From the NCBI GenBank assembly GCA_002699085.1, contig PAAR01000006.1, forward strand, positions 49,063 to 113,062: a stretch of DNA of 64,000 nucleotides, written 5' to 3'. Numbering within the stretch: the first letter of the stretch is position 1; each line of letters starts with the position of its first letter. Both the position numbers and the translations under genes were made by a program. This document shows positions 26,827 through 36,398 of this stretch, piece by piece. The stretch is from Micavibrio sp. (lineage in GTDB: Bacteria; Pseudomonadota; Alphaproteobacteria; Micavibrionales; UBA9664). The notes below the pieces were generated by a model. It was given only the letters and a program-made list of their open reading frames with translations. It searched no databases and was not told the origin of the DNA.

Positions 26827-29800
26827 ATGAATGTCAAGTCTGAGCCACCAGAACAATCCATAGACACACCCTCAACCGCCCCAGCCAAAAAGCTAAGCAT
26901 TGGGCGAATATTCTTACATGATATTTTTGAGATGATCGGGATTTTATTGCTCGTATTGGGTGGCCTTGTTTTTGCTGCTTTTTTCTACCTGCACAATAAA
27001 AATGTTTCATTAGAACCGATCAAACATATTGTTGAAGAAAGATTAAGTAATCCTGCCGAAAGTCTTGTTGTTAATATCGGAAATCTTGATTTGGCTTGGC
27101 CAGATCTTGAAAAGCCGCTTCTACTTCAAGCCTCTAATATTACAGCAACAAAATATGGTGAAGAGCCTTTCTTTTCGGTTTCCAATGCCAGTTTTGAACT
27201 TTATTTCCTTGATCTTATCTTGGGAAGAATTGCTTTAAAGTCAGCCACACTTGAGAACCCAACTATAAAACTTCTTCATATGGGTAAACACCATTATCGG
27301 CTTAGTATGGCAGATATCGCCAACCCACCTATTATCACAGAAACAGCCACCAATGAGATTGAAAACGATGATGCGATAAAAAATGACAAACAAATCATCA
27401 ATGATTTTTTCCATTACTTCAGCACAGCGCCAGAAAAACTCCCAAGTGCTTACCGCAGGACAAAAGAAATTGCGCTGATTGATGCTGATATTCAACTCAT
27501 TGATATTAAGGCTGACAAAACACTACAACCACAAGCGGTTAATATCCTCATTGATAGAGATGAAACAGATATAAAGGCGACAATAAAATTAGGACTAGAT
27601 AAAGAATATGGTGAAAACGCCTTTATTACTTTTTCTGGTGATTATGATTCCTTAAAACAAAAAGGATCACTAAATCTAAGCTTTGATAAAATTGATATAC
27701 CCGAACTTTTATATGATTGGATTGGGGTTGATTCATTAGAAAAAATACGCGGTATCTTTTCTGGCGATGCCAATATAGGTTTCACTTTATCCGACGGTTT
27801 AAAAAATATTAATTTCTCCCTTACTTCTGATGAAGCGGTTTTTCATGAAGATAAAACTGTCACACTAACAATGAAACCATTTCTCATTGAAGGTAAAGCC
27901 GAAGATCGTGACGAAAAAGGTTTTAATATTCTTGTTGAAAAAGCAGTATTAGGTGAAGGTCGCAATCTTTCAGCCAGCGTTTCTTTTGCACCAGATCCCG
28001 CTAACATCGAACTTCATTTAAAGGTGCCTTCTATAGAAACAGATTTCATTGAAACGATTTGGCCAAAGCCGGCCGCTGACAAAGAAACGCCGTTGATCTA
28101 TACTTGGCTCGTTGAAAAAATAAACAATGGAACATATAAAGACGTCTCAGCCAGCATCATTTTAGACGGTACGCTCCGAGAGGATAAGCCTAATTTAAAC
28201 ACAGCCTATCCATGGTCTTATAATTGGAATTTTAATGAAGACAAATTAAAAGTTGAATTCGGCTTTAAAGATATTGATGTCCGTTATTTAGATAGTCTGC
28301 CCCAAGTTGAAAAATCATCTGGAACAGGTTCTCTTGCCAATGATTCTATGCAATTAAATATTGCCGCTGCTACCTTAAATAAGGACATTGTTTTAAAAGA
28401 GCCAGCAATCTTCAAATTTCAAGATTTTATGAAAGTAGGAGCAGGTCATGCTGAAACAACGCTCGCCTTAAAAGGACCCCTCAGCTCTGTATTATCTTAT
28501 TTATCTAACCCACCCATCTCTATTCAAGAGCGTATAGAATTTGAACCTGCAGATGTTAAAGGGGATGCCGATTTCACTGTTGCCCTCAAATTCCCAACAG
28601 TGAAAGATTTAAAGAAAGAAGATGTTCATATCCAAGTAAACGGCACGGTCAATAACACGACCTTACCTGCAGTACTTGGTCATTTACCCCTCAGTGATGG
28701 CCCCTTCACCATCGATACAGATGGCCGCGAGTTTAAACTCTCTGGTAAGGGTTATTTGGGCGGCACCCCTATAGACCTTAATTGGCACCAATTCTTACGC
28801 GCCGTTGAAGGTGACCCTTATTTACGCAGGATTGAGGCTAAAACGCGCGCTTCACTGCCCTTACAAAAAATATTTGGTCTTGATCTTACAGGGTTCACCA
28901 GCGATGAAATTCCTGTAGATGTCGTACATGTCAAAAAAACGGAAAGCCTTGCGAGTTTAGATGTAAATGCAGATCTTTCTCCTGTCGCATTATCAATTAA
29001 TTTCTTTGACTATATGAAAGAAAAAGACAAAAAGGCGCAATTACAATTCCAAGCCGACTTACTCAATGAAAAAATAAAGTCTATCAGTAATCTCTCACTT
29101 GAGGGGCCAGCACTTTACGTCATCGGCAAGGATTTAAAATTCAATGACGCATCAACTTTCTTACCGCAATCTGGTACATTCGTGCCCTTTGACATCGGTG
29201 ATACTAAATCTGAGATACGACTAAAACCAATTAATGACGCCGTACAGATTGATGTGCTTGCTACCGCTCTTGATGCAGGCGGTTTCATTAATCAGGACAA
29301 AGGCGGTTTAAAAGGCCTATTACCCGCTCTTATTATTCGGACAAAAGCGGATAAGCTTTATCTTAAAAATGGTGAATTTTTTGAAAAATCAGAATTCCAA
29401 TTCAAACAAAACAAAGACGGTAATATCAGTAATATCCAGCTACAAGGATTAAGTAGTGGCAAACCTGTTTCTCTATCTTTCAATCCAGATCAACCAGAAA
29501 ATCCTGAACGTCTCAAATTTTCATCTGAAAATGCAGGTGCTACTTTGCGCGCCTTAGGTTTATATAACGATATGCGGGGCGGGGTTATTAGCGTAGCGGG
29601 TACAGGTCGTAACCCTGAAAAACCAGAAGAGATCAAAGGTGTTATGAATATTACAGGTTTTAAAGTTGCTAATGCGCCTTTAATGGCTAAATTTCTTAGC
29701 TTACTTTCTGTACAGGGTTTCTTTGAAGGCGCTGGTTCGGGAGATACCGATATTAATTTTGATCGTCTTGGTGCAAAATTCTATACAGAAAAAAATGCGC

Positions 29801-30120
29801 AAGACCAATGGTTAGTAATTTTTGATGACGCAAAAGTCAAAAGCTCTTCACTCGGTCTTACTTTTGCAGGCACAACTAATATTGATGAAAAAACATTAAA
29901 TATCAAAGGTGAGATTATTCCTGTTGCTGGCCTTAATAATTTAGTCAATGAAATTCCTGTAATCGGCCAAGTTCTTACAGGCGGTAAAGATTCTGCTCTT
30001 TTCGCAGCACGTTACAGCATAAAAGGGTCTGACAAAGATCCTGAAATCCGTATTAATCCCCTATCAGCAATCACCCCAGGTTTTTTAAGAGGGTTTCTTT
30101 TTGGTGATGAAAAAAAATAA
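26827..30120 (+). CDS. AsmA/YhdP-like envelope protein
   Basis: The protein has 1,097 aa, with one membrane helix near residues 33-58 (FEMIGILLLVLGGLVFAAFFYL) and then a very long beta-rich periplasmic domain. The C-terminal part (about 900-1,085) matches the AsmA-like end: GVISVAGTGRNPEKPEEIKGVMNITGF, VQGFFEGAGSGDTDINFDRL and IPVAGLNNLVNEIPVIGQVL. By family such proteins bridge inner and outer membrane as lipid-transfer channels and affect outer membrane integrity. It is preceded by the divergent bcp and followed by the convergent hinT. Confidence 0.88.
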   Translation: MNVKSEPPEQSIDTPSTAPAKKLSIGRIFLHDIFEMIGILLLVLGGLVFAAFFYLHNKNVSLEPIKHIVEERLSNPAESLVVNIGNLDLAWPDLEKPLLLQASNITATKYGEEPFFSVSNASFELYFLDLILGRIALKSATLENPTIKLLHMGKHHYRLSMADIANPPIITETATNEIENDDAIKNDKQIINDFFHYFSTAPEKLPSAYRRTKEIALIDADIQLIDIKADKTLQPQAVNILIDRDETDIKATIKLGLDKEYGENAFITFSGDYDSLKQKGSLNLSFDKIDIPELLYDWIGVDSLEKIRGIFSGDANIGFTLSDGLKNINFSLTSDEAVFHEDKTVTLTMKPFLIEGKAEDRDEKGFNILVEKAVLGEGRNLSASVSFAPDPANIELHLKVPSIETDFIETIWPKPAADKETPLIYTWLVEKINNGTYKDVSASIILDGTLREDKPNLNTAYPWSYNWNFNEDKLKVEFGFKDIDVRYLDSLPQVEKSSGTGSLANDSMQLNIAAATLNKDIVLKEPAIFKFQDFMKVGAGHAETTLALKGPLSSVLSYLSNPPISIQERIEFEPADVKGDADFTVALKFPTVKDLKKEDVHIQVNGTVNNTTLPAVLGHLPLSDGPFTIDTDGREFKLSGKGYLGGTPIDLNWHQFLRAVEGDPYLRRIEAKTRASLPLQKIFGLDLTGFTSDEIPVDVVHVKKTESLASLDVNADLSPVALSINFFDYMKEKDKKAQLQFQADLLNEKIKSISNLSLEGPALYVIGKDLKFNDASTFLPQSGTFVPFDIGDTKSEIRLKPINDAVQIDVLATALDAGGFINQDKGGLKGLLPALIIRTKADKLYLKNGEFFEKSEFQFKQNKDGNISNIQLQGLSSGKPVSLSFNPDQPENPERLKFSSENAGATLRALGLYNDMRGGVISVAGTGRNPEKPEEIKGVMNITGFKVANAPLMAKFLSLLSVQGFFEGAGSGDTDINFDRLGAKFYTEKNAQDQWLVIFDDAKVKSSSLGLTFAGTTNIDEKTLNIKGEIIPVAGLNNLVNEIPVIGQVLTGGKDSALFAARYSIKGSDKDPEIRINPLSAITPGFLRGFLFGDEKK

Positions 30121-30122
30121 TT

Positions 30123-30491
30123 TTACGATTTAACCCGCAATGGGCCAATTTTTTCGCCTGCTAATATATGCATGTGAAAATGTGGCACTTCTTGTCCACC
30201 ATGCTCGCCTGTGTTTGCAATCAATCTGTACCCTTTTTGCGCCAAATGATGGTCTTTAATAATCTGGCCCAGCGCTCGAAAAAAGGCAGTCACTTCTTCT
30301 GCTGAAGCATTAATTGAGAAATCATCAGCCGAGATATATTTTCCTTTTGGTATCACTAGAATATGAGTAGGTGCATGCGGCGCTATATCATTGAAAGCCA
30401 ACACATGCTCATCCTCATAAACTTTATCACATGGTACTTCACCACGTAATATTTTTGCGAATATGTTCTCTATATCGTAATTTATGCTCAT
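30123..30491 (-). CDS. hinT: HIT family nucleotide hydrolase (HinT-like)
   Basis: This is a purine nucleoside phosphoramidase-type protein. The histidine triad VPHFHMHILAG lies near residues 104-113. The N-terminal region IFAKILRGEVPCDKVYEDEHVLAFNDI and HILVIPKGKY are typical of HinT. The length of 122 aa is normal. Its start codon overlaps the upstream end of the divergent ORF-track entry, but that gene really begins at 30571, so the two do not overlap. Confidence 0.95.
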   Translation of the reverse strand: MSINYDIENIFAKILRGEVPCDKVYEDEHVLAFNDIAPHAPTHILVIPKGKYISADDFSINASAEEVTAFFRALGQIIKDHHLAQKGYRLIANTGEHGGQEVPHFHMHILAGEKIGPLRVKS

Positions 30492-30570
30492 ACTATATCT
30501 CTATCAGAATAGAAAATATTTGCAATATTGTGAAAGGGGCTTTAGTCTTTTCATAAAAAGGGAGATGAAA

Positions 30571-31431
30571 ATGGCCGTTGAGTTAAAAATGCCATTTAGT
30601 GCAGCCATAGACAACGCACAGAAAAATTTTGACGCCGTGCATATTTGTGCCGTAGCTAGTTATATTTTTCTAATCGTTAAACAATCTGGCTTGTATATTC
30701 CTTCTGAGCCCATTAATAACGCTGCCAATCAACTCCTCAATCGTGGCTTAGATTTATATGACCTGCCACTCAACCAGAAATTTGCTTTTTTAACCGATCA
30801 TATATTCACCGTACCAGAGTTAGAAGAACTAGAAGGCGCCTCTTCTCATTACGAAAAAGATCTTAAAAACTGCCTCAGCTCTCTTCATAAAATTATGAAT
30901 GCTAGCTACACCGCCGTTGAACAAGAACGTCTTCGCAATGGACAAACAAATTACGAAGATGTTGATGATGTTGACATGACTTATGATGATAATATCCACG
31001 ATAGTCGTGTCAAAGATGCTGCTGTTTATTTTTCACCTGTTGAAACATTAAAACTTGCCCGCTTTTTTGGCCAAGTTCTAGTTCAAACAATGCCCAAAGC
31101 ACGTGGTAAAAAAGAAAATAAACGATTAATTGCTCTAGAGCCATTTAATGAAAATATGCGGATGCTTAAAAATTCACGCGCACAAGCAACAAATGAAAAT
31201 GGCCAAAACAGAATACTTGATCTACTGAGTGAGACTGGACAATCCTATATTATGCTTTTCCATCAGTTGGAAGAAATTGGCTATAAACAACCGCTTATGC
31301 TAATAGCCCTACATGCAATGTCAGAGCTATGTTTAAGCTATTCCCATAAAGCAGATATTATTGATTTCCCAACGGAAGAAAAACACTCTGCACAGATTAT
31401 TTCTTTTGAAGAACGACGTCTCACAAAATAA
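30571..31431 (+). CDS. Hypothetical protein, first of a tandem paralogous pair
   Basis: I do not recognise the family. I start it at the ATG at 30571 because AAGGGAG stands about seven bases before it; the ORF-track start at 30484 lies within the divergent hinT. The protein begins MAVELKMPFSAAIDNAQKNFD and shares 22 of its first 32 residues with the next gene. Both then carry YFSP near the middle (AAVYFSPVETLKLARFF here) and an ending like LHAMSELCLSYSH. It is soluble and mostly helical, with an acidic patch (YEDVDDVDMTYDDN). Tandem duplication is evident; the role is unknown. Confidence 0.8.
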   Translation: MAVELKMPFSAAIDNAQKNFDAVHICAVASYIFLIVKQSGLYIPSEPINNAANQLLNRGLDLYDLPLNQKFAFLTDHIFTVPELEELEGASSHYEKDLKNCLSSLHKIMNASYTAVEQERLRNGQTNYEDVDDVDMTYDDNIHDSRVKDAAVYFSPVETLKLARFFGQVLVQTMPKARGKKENKRLIALEPFNENMRMLKNSRAQATNENGQNRILDLLSETGQSYIMLFHQLEEIGYKQPLMLIALHAMSELCLSYSHKADIIDFPTEEKHSAQIISFEERRLTK

Positions 31432-31485
31432 TATTTGCAATTCTACACAGCGATCATTATTGTTTTTCATAAATAAAGAGGGATT

Positions 31486-32412
31486 ATGTCTGTAGAATTA
31501 AATATGCCGTTCAGCCGTGCAGTTGACGCTGCCAAAAATAATTTTGATGCGACCTATATTTGCACTGTTGCGAGTTATATTTACATTCTTCTAACGCACC
31601 CAGATAATCCTTTATTACAAAAACTTCACGAAGATACTTTTTCAAATAAAGAAACACTTACCCGTATGACTGCTGCCGCTAATCTTCTTATTAGTCGCGG
31701 CGAAAAAATATCTTCTATAAATGATGAAAATGCGAAAACATATATTGAAACGACGCAATTTCTCTCAGAAACACTCATTTCTTTTATCCAACATTTACCT
31801 GATAAACGTACATTTAAAGGACAGGATAATATAGAATATTTACTAGGCTTGCTTGAACCACTGCTTCGTGAAACAGAGGCCGCTATAGAACAAACAGAAA
31901 ATGATGAAATAGATAATAGGTATAATACGGAACAGCAAGATGATGATATTGGTTACCAATCGTCTGATTATAGCTCTGCAGCAGACGCATCACAATATTT
32001 CTCGCCCCTAAGCACACTTTATTTTGCTGCAGCATTTTCTGAATTCATCATGGACTTTTTTCCTTATGATTACACAGAAGAAGTAGATGACGCATTTACG
32101 GCGCTGTCAAAGGTTTTAAAAAAATATGAAAACTTTGAAGACGGCGTGATGACAGCTCAAGATCAAAACGATGTATTGGATATGCTTTTTGATTTTGGTG
32201 ACGCCTTAAATACATTTTCGGAAGAGTTGCTCGATAATGCTTATGACTTCCCAGCGCTTATTTTAGCGGCGCAAGCAATGGATGAGCTTTGTTACATCTA
32301 TAATCCGGATTTTGGCAAAGCTACAGCTCAAGAGACAAAGCCAAACACTTCTGATAATGAAAGAACAGTTATTTATCCTACGGCCTTTCATCCACACTTA
32401 AAAAATAAGTGA
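31486..32412 (+). CDS. Hypothetical protein, second of a tandem paralogous pair
   Basis: This is a paralogue of the preceding gene: MSVELNMPFSRAVDAAKNNFD at the start, ASQYFSPLSTLYFAAAF in the middle and AAQAMDELCYIYNP near the end. It diverges strongly between these blocks and carries a longer acidic stretch (about 130-155). GAGGGATT precedes the ATG. No membrane segment or signal peptide is present. The pair is followed by xseA after about 30 bases, so all three may share a transcript. Confidence 0.8.
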   Translation: MSVELNMPFSRAVDAAKNNFDATYICTVASYIYILLTHPDNPLLQKLHEDTFSNKETLTRMTAAANLLISRGEKISSINDENAKTYIETTQFLSETLISFIQHLPDKRTFKGQDNIEYLLGLLEPLLRETEAAIEQTENDEIDNRYNTEQQDDDIGYQSSDYSSAADASQYFSPLSTLYFAAAFSEFIMDFFPYDYTEEVDDAFTALSKVLKKYENFEDGVMTAQDQNDVLDMLFDFGDALNTFSEELLDNAYDFPALILAAQAMDELCYIYNPDFGKATAQETKPNTSDNERTVIYPTAFHPHLKNK

Positions 32413-32443
32413 TCCTGTTTTGTAATCCTGATACGCTGTGTGC

Positions 32444-33784
32444 ATGGATCGACAAGCACCTATCTCTAATCTACCTGAATGGTCGGTATCAGAAATTTCT
32501 GATGCATTAAAACGGACAGTTGAAGATAATTTTACTCATATTCGTGTGCGTGGTGAGTTAAGTGGCGTTAAACAAGCGGCAAGTGGTCATCTTTATGCCG
32601 ACCTCAAAGACGACAAAGCCGTCCTGAATATTATTTGTTGGAAATATACAATGCCGCGACTTTCTGTTGCGCCCGCCGAAGGGTTAGAGGTTATCTGTAC
32701 AGGCAAACTAACCACCTATCCAGGACGTTCAAACTATCAGATGATTATTGAGAATATGGAGCTGGCTGGCGAAGGTGCTCTTCTTAAAATGCTAGAGATG
32801 CGTAAAAAACAACTCGCCGCTGAAGGCTTGTTTGCGCCTGAGCGAAAAAAGCCACTACCTTATATTCCACAACGTATCGGTGTTGTCACCTCGCCAACAG
32901 GCTCGGTTATCCGTGATATTCTCCACCGTTTAAGAGAGCGTTTTCCACGTCATGTCATGGTATGGCCTGCCAAAGTACAGGGTGAAGGGGCAGCTGATGA
33001 GATCACCGCCGGCATTAACGGTTTTAATGCCATGCCAGAGGGACAACGCCCTGATCTTATTATTGTTGCACGTGGCGGTGGTTCTTTGGAAGATTTAATG
33101 CCGTTTAATGAAGAAAATGTTGTTCGTGCAACGGCTAACTCGCTCATTCCAATTATTTCCGCCGTTGGACATGAAACCGATACCACCCTGATTGATTACG
33201 CATCTGATTTACGGGCACCAACACCAACAGGCGCAGCAGAAATCGCCGTACCACGTCGTGATGAATTATTAGCCTCCGTCATGGATAATGAAAGACGGTT
33301 ACTCAATGCTGCGTCAAGACTGCTCACTACAACCAAAGAAAAGCTAAATCTTTTAAGTCGTGGCCTACGTGATCCACTTCAGATCTTGGCACAAAAGCAA
33401 CAGAGTTTTGATTATGTGCTACAGCAATTCACCAGTGCTTTTGAAAAAGGTTTAGCAGCAAGACAGTCAAAACTAGCACAACTCACTGCCTCTATCCGCC
33501 TACCAAAAGAGCGTGTTATACAGGCTCAAAATCAATTAAATTTTACAAGCGCTAATCTTCAAAAAGCAGGACAACACCTTATTAAAAACCAAAGTGTCAA
33601 AGTTGAGGGCCTTTCACGTATGTTAGAAAGCCTCTCTTTTGAGCGTGTTTTAGATCGTGGCTATGCGGCTGTATTTGATGCTCAAGACAATATTGTCTCA
33701 AATCCAGATATCTTAAAAGATCAAGATAAGATCAAACTACTGTTTAAAGATAAAAAGCACGTCAATGCTAAAGTAGAAAAATAA
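32444..33784 (+). CDS. xseA: Exodeoxyribonuclease VII large subunit
   Basis: XseA degrades single-stranded DNA together with XseB in repair. An OB-fold lies at the N-terminus (about 10-105: NFTHIRVRGELSGVKQAASGHLYADLKD). The catalytic core contains RIGVVTSPTGSVIRDI, DLIIVARGGGSLEDLMPFNEE, ISAVGHETDTTLIDYASDLRAPTPTGAAE and a long coiled C-terminal part. I prefer ATG 32444 (MDRQAPISN) over the GTG two codons earlier. xseB is not in the window. The length of 446 aa is normal. Confidence 0.95.
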   Translation: MDRQAPISNLPEWSVSEISDALKRTVEDNFTHIRVRGELSGVKQAASGHLYADLKDDKAVLNIICWKYTMPRLSVAPAEGLEVICTGKLTTYPGRSNYQMIIENMELAGEGALLKMLEMRKKQLAAEGLFAPERKKPLPYIPQRIGVVTSPTGSVIRDILHRLRERFPRHVMVWPAKVQGEGAADEITAGINGFNAMPEGQRPDLIIVARGGGSLEDLMPFNEENVVRATANSLIPIISAVGHETDTTLIDYASDLRAPTPTGAAEIAVPRRDELLASVMDNERRLLNAASRLLTTTKEKLNLLSRGLRDPLQILAQKQQSFDYVLQQFTSAFEKGLAARQSKLAQLTASIRLPKERVIQAQNQLNFTSANLQKAGQHLIKNQSVKVEGLSRMLESLSFERVLDRGYAAVFDAQDNIVSNPDILKDQDKIKLLFKDKKHVNAKVEK

Positions 33785-33787
33785 AAA

Positions 33788-34135
33788 TTAAAGCCAGTCT
33801 GGACGGGCACCAGGAAGTGCGACCACAAGGCCGTTTAGCTCTTCTTCCATGATAATCTGGCACGAAAGACGAGAGGCTTTTTTTAGATCAAAAGCCAGAT
33901 CGAGCATATCCTCCTCATCTTCGGTGATATCACCCTCTTCTGGTAAAACTTTACTATACCAATCAGGGTGCACATAAACATGACAAGTGGCACAGGCCAG
34001 CGAGCCACCACATGAGCCTTCAATTTCATATATTTTATTATGATGGGCAATTTCCATCACAGATAGACCAAGCGGCGCATCGGCGATACGTTCACTGCCA
34101 TCTTTCATAATAAAAGTCATTGTTGGATTACTCAT
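33788..34135 (-). CDS. [2Fe-2S] ferredoxin, adrenodoxin type
   Basis: Cluster ligands are visible as Cys42, Cys48, Cys51 (GSCGGSLACATCHVYV) and Cys92 (SRLSCQI), the vertebrate-adrenodoxin and ISC-ferredoxin pattern. The length of 115 aa fits. In alphaproteobacteria this ferredoxin donates electrons in Fe-S assembly or to P450s. A cysteine desulfurase gene lies close by on the same strand (34656-35762), separated only by a plus-strand gene, which favours the Fe-S role. Confidence 0.95.
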   Translation of the reverse strand: MSNPTMTFIMKDGSERIADAPLGLSVMEIAHHNKIYEIEGSCGGSLACATCHVYVHPDWYSKVLPEEGDITEDEEDMLDLAFDLKKASRLSCQIIMEEELNGLVVALPGARPDWL

Positions 34136-34185
34136 GCAGTGAAAATGACAATCTCATCTCTATAAGTCAATCACCTTTCTTTTAA

Positions 34186-34214
34186 TTGACATATTATTTT
34201 ACATAAGGTATAGT
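34186..34214 (+). promoter_or_regulatory. Sigma-70-type promoter of the gene at 34240
   Basis: TTGACA and TATAGT are separated by exactly 17 bases, and the start codon lies 25 bases further on with AGGAG before it. This is a near-consensus housekeeping promoter with a very short leader. Confidence 0.7.
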
Positions 34215-34239
34215 TGCCTCAGAATTTAGGAGTTATGAA

Positions 34240-34659
34240 ATGATGATAGAAGCTGGAAATGATAATGATAGAAAACTTTTAAGAGGCAGAATTATTACAC
34301 GTTTGTGTGATGAATTTGCACGTGCCTTTCCTAAAGCCGTTAGTATTGATCCAGACCTACCGAATATCGATCCATCTCAATCTTTCAGATTAGCTGCTGG
34401 TACAAAAGATATGAGTGGTACAAAATTTGCCGATCGCAATATTACGCATTTCATTCTTCATATTCCTTTGGAAAACGCAGAAGATTTATATCTATTAGTT
34501 CCACTTAATAAATTAGATACTAAAGGAGACCCTCAGAAAGTTGTCGACGATAGTTTTGAACCAGTGACAGGCCGTCCTGTCGCACTTGAATGTATTGTTG
34601 AAAGAAACCAAGAGGGTAATTTATCAAAAGTTACACCAAGAGACCAATATACGTTCTAA
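34240..34659 (+). CDS. Hypothetical protein, 139 aa
   Basis: I do not recognise it. It is soluble, with an N-terminal helix (GRIITRLCDEFARAFPKAVSI) and a beta-rich remainder (THFILHIPLENAEDLYLLVPLNKL). A near-consensus promoter and AGGAG make expression likely. It sits on the opposite strand between a ferredoxin and a cysteine desulfurase and overlaps the end of the latter by four bases. No motif points to a function. Confidence 0.75.
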   Translation: MMIEAGNDNDRKLLRGRIITRLCDEFARAFPKAVSIDPDLPNIDPSQSFRLAAGTKDMSGTKFADRNITHFILHIPLENAEDLYLLVPLNKLDTKGDPQKVVDDSFEPVTGRPVALECIVERNQEGNLSKVTPRDQYTF

Positions 34660-35762
34660 GCTCTAACACGGCTAACGATTTTTTTCCAACGCACTAAAAA
34701 CTCGTCCACTTCTTCTGGTTTAGTATTCCAACCCATGGAAATGCGCAGTGCGCCAAGTGCTTCTTCATCACTTACGCCCATCGCTTTTAACATCGGTGAT
34801 GGCTTCATTGAGCCAGAAGAGCAAGCCGATCCTGTGCTGACCGCTACACCCTCTAAATCAAAATTCATCAATAGCATCGAAGCTTGTTGACCTGGCCAGC
34901 TAATATTGAGTGTGTTTGGCGCACGTGGTGCATCACCTGACATGACTTTCATTTCAGGGACAATCTCTAACATTGAAGCTTGTAATGTATCACGCATCTT
35001 ACCAAGACGTTCAACATAGTCTTCACGTCCAGCTAAGGCCATTTCTAACCCCTTGCCAAAACCAGCAACACCAGCGGCATTTTCTGTGCCTGAGCGACGG
35101 TGGTTCTCTTGCGTACCGCCATGAATCAAACGCGGCGTTTCAGGCGCACAAGCGCCCATAATCAAAGCACCAACCCCTTGAGGGCCACCAATTTTATGGG
35201 CTGAAACCGAAAGATAATCCAAATTCATTGCCTTCATATCAATTTCAATACGGCCCAAAGCCTGCACAGCATCAGAATGCACAAGCACATCATATTTTTT
35301 TGCCAATTTAGCAATTTCAGCAACAGGATTAATAGCGCCCGTTTCTGAATTTACAAAAATCACTGAAATCAACTTAGGCAATGGTCCTTTTTCGAGCATT
35401 TCTTCCAAAGCATTCAAATCGACAATACCATCTTCCGTCACAGGAATCCGTGGGGCATTTGGGATTACATTACGCACCGAACTATGTTCAGCACGGCTTG
35501 TCCAAATATCTTTTTCATCAAAATGTTTTAAAATTGTGTTATTCGCTTCTGAAGCGCCTGAATTAAAAACAACTTGCGAAGGGTCTGTATTAACAGCCTT
35601 AGCCAAAATTTTACGGGCGTGTTCAATATGCTTACGCGCCAAACGACCCCAATAATGGACAGAGGATGGATTGCCAATATCTTTATACACTTCCATCATC
35701 AGCTCTAGTGCTTCGGGTCTCAACGGTGTTGTCGCATTGTAATCAAAATAAAGTCTTTGCAT
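34656..35762 (-). CDS. Cysteine desulfurase (IscS/NifS type)
   Basis: This PLP enzyme takes sulfur from cysteine for Fe-S clusters and thiolated tRNA. The PLP lysine is in SVSAHKIGGPQG (Lys190). The substrate His region is RAEHSSV, and the catalytic Cys is in STGSACSSGS (Cys314), the arrangement of group I enzymes. The N-terminus MQRLYFDYNATTPLRPEA is typical. At 368 aa it is slightly shorter than E. coli IscS (404). No iscU or iscA adjoins. It probably works with the ferredoxin gene at 33788-34135. Confidence 0.94.
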   Translation of the reverse strand: MQRLYFDYNATTPLRPEALELMMEVYKDIGNPSSVHYWGRLARKHIEHARKILAKAVNTDPSQVVFNSGASEANNTILKHFDEKDIWTSRAEHSSVRNVIPNAPRIPVTEDGIVDLNALEEMLEKGPLPKLISVIFVNSETGAINPVAEIAKLAKKYDVLVHSDAVQALGRIEIDMKAMNLDYLSVSAHKIGGPQGVGALIMGACAPETPRLIHGGTQENHRRSGTENAAGVAGFGKGLEMALAGREDYVERLGKMRDTLQASMLEIVPEMKVMSGDAPRAPNTLNISWPGQQASMLLMNFDLEGVAVSTGSACSSGSMKPSPMLKAMGVSDEEALGALRISMGWNTKPEEVDEFLVRWKKIVSRVRA

Positions 35763-35913
35763 TTTCTTTTAGCTTTTTCTTTTTTATTTAAAACGGGTCT
35801 AAAAACCGTCATAGCACAATTAAAATGCAAAAACAGTACCAGATTTAAGAGGGTTCACATACTTGGGTATGCATGTACTATAATTTACTTGAAACAGAGC
35901 TATATTCGCTTCG

Positions 35914-36396
35914 ATGAAAAACCGACAACAACACATAAACGAATTAGAAACATCTTTAGAATTTGAAAGAAATTGTTTCAACTTTCTACTCGCAACATTG
36001 CCTTATGCTGTATTGCACATTGATGAAAAATTTTTTATTCGCTCTGCCAATGAATGCGCCCGCCACGTTTTTGGTCTCAAAGATAAATTGCCGGATAATG
36101 CCACTATGTTTGACTTTCTCCATATGGAGAATAAAAAGCAAACACAAGCATTGTTTTTAAAAGCAGATGCTGATCTCATCAGCTTCCACGCTCAATGGCG
36201 ACATATAAATAGCGCCAATAAATATTTTATGTGGGATTGCCTAAGGCGGCCACTCACAAATGGTGATAATGGCTATTTATGTATCGGCAAAGATATCACC
36301 GTTGATTTAGCGATAAACATTGATAATGAACACGAAAATATAGATTTTGCCCAGTCTCTTGACGAGATATCTAAACTTTACGGCAATAATCTTTGA
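35914..36396 (+). CDS. Stand-alone PAS-domain protein
   Basis: After a helical lead (residues 1-25) a PAS fold is recognisable: NFLLATLPYAVLHIDEKFFIRSANECARHVFGL, then the core strands AQWRHINSANKYFMWDCLRRPL and YLCIGKDITVDLA. No kinase, GGDEF or DNA-binding output follows, so it may modulate a partner protein. No strong ribosome-binding site is visible. It ends two bases before a convergent gene of unknown function. Confidence 0.7.
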   Translation: MKNRQQHINELETSLEFERNCFNFLLATLPYAVLHIDEKFFIRSANECARHVFGLKDKLPDNATMFDFLHMENKKQTQALFLKADADLISFHAQWRHINSANKYFMWDCLRRPLTNGDNGYLCIGKDITVDLAINIDNEHENIDFAQSLDEISKLYGNNL

Positions 36397-36398
36397 CC

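Noticed and set aside
30484-30570. N-terminal extension of the first tandem paralogue in the ORF track
   Set aside because: It overlaps the divergent hinT start and lacks a ribosome-binding site, whereas ATG 30571 has GGGAG and aligns with the start of its paralogue.
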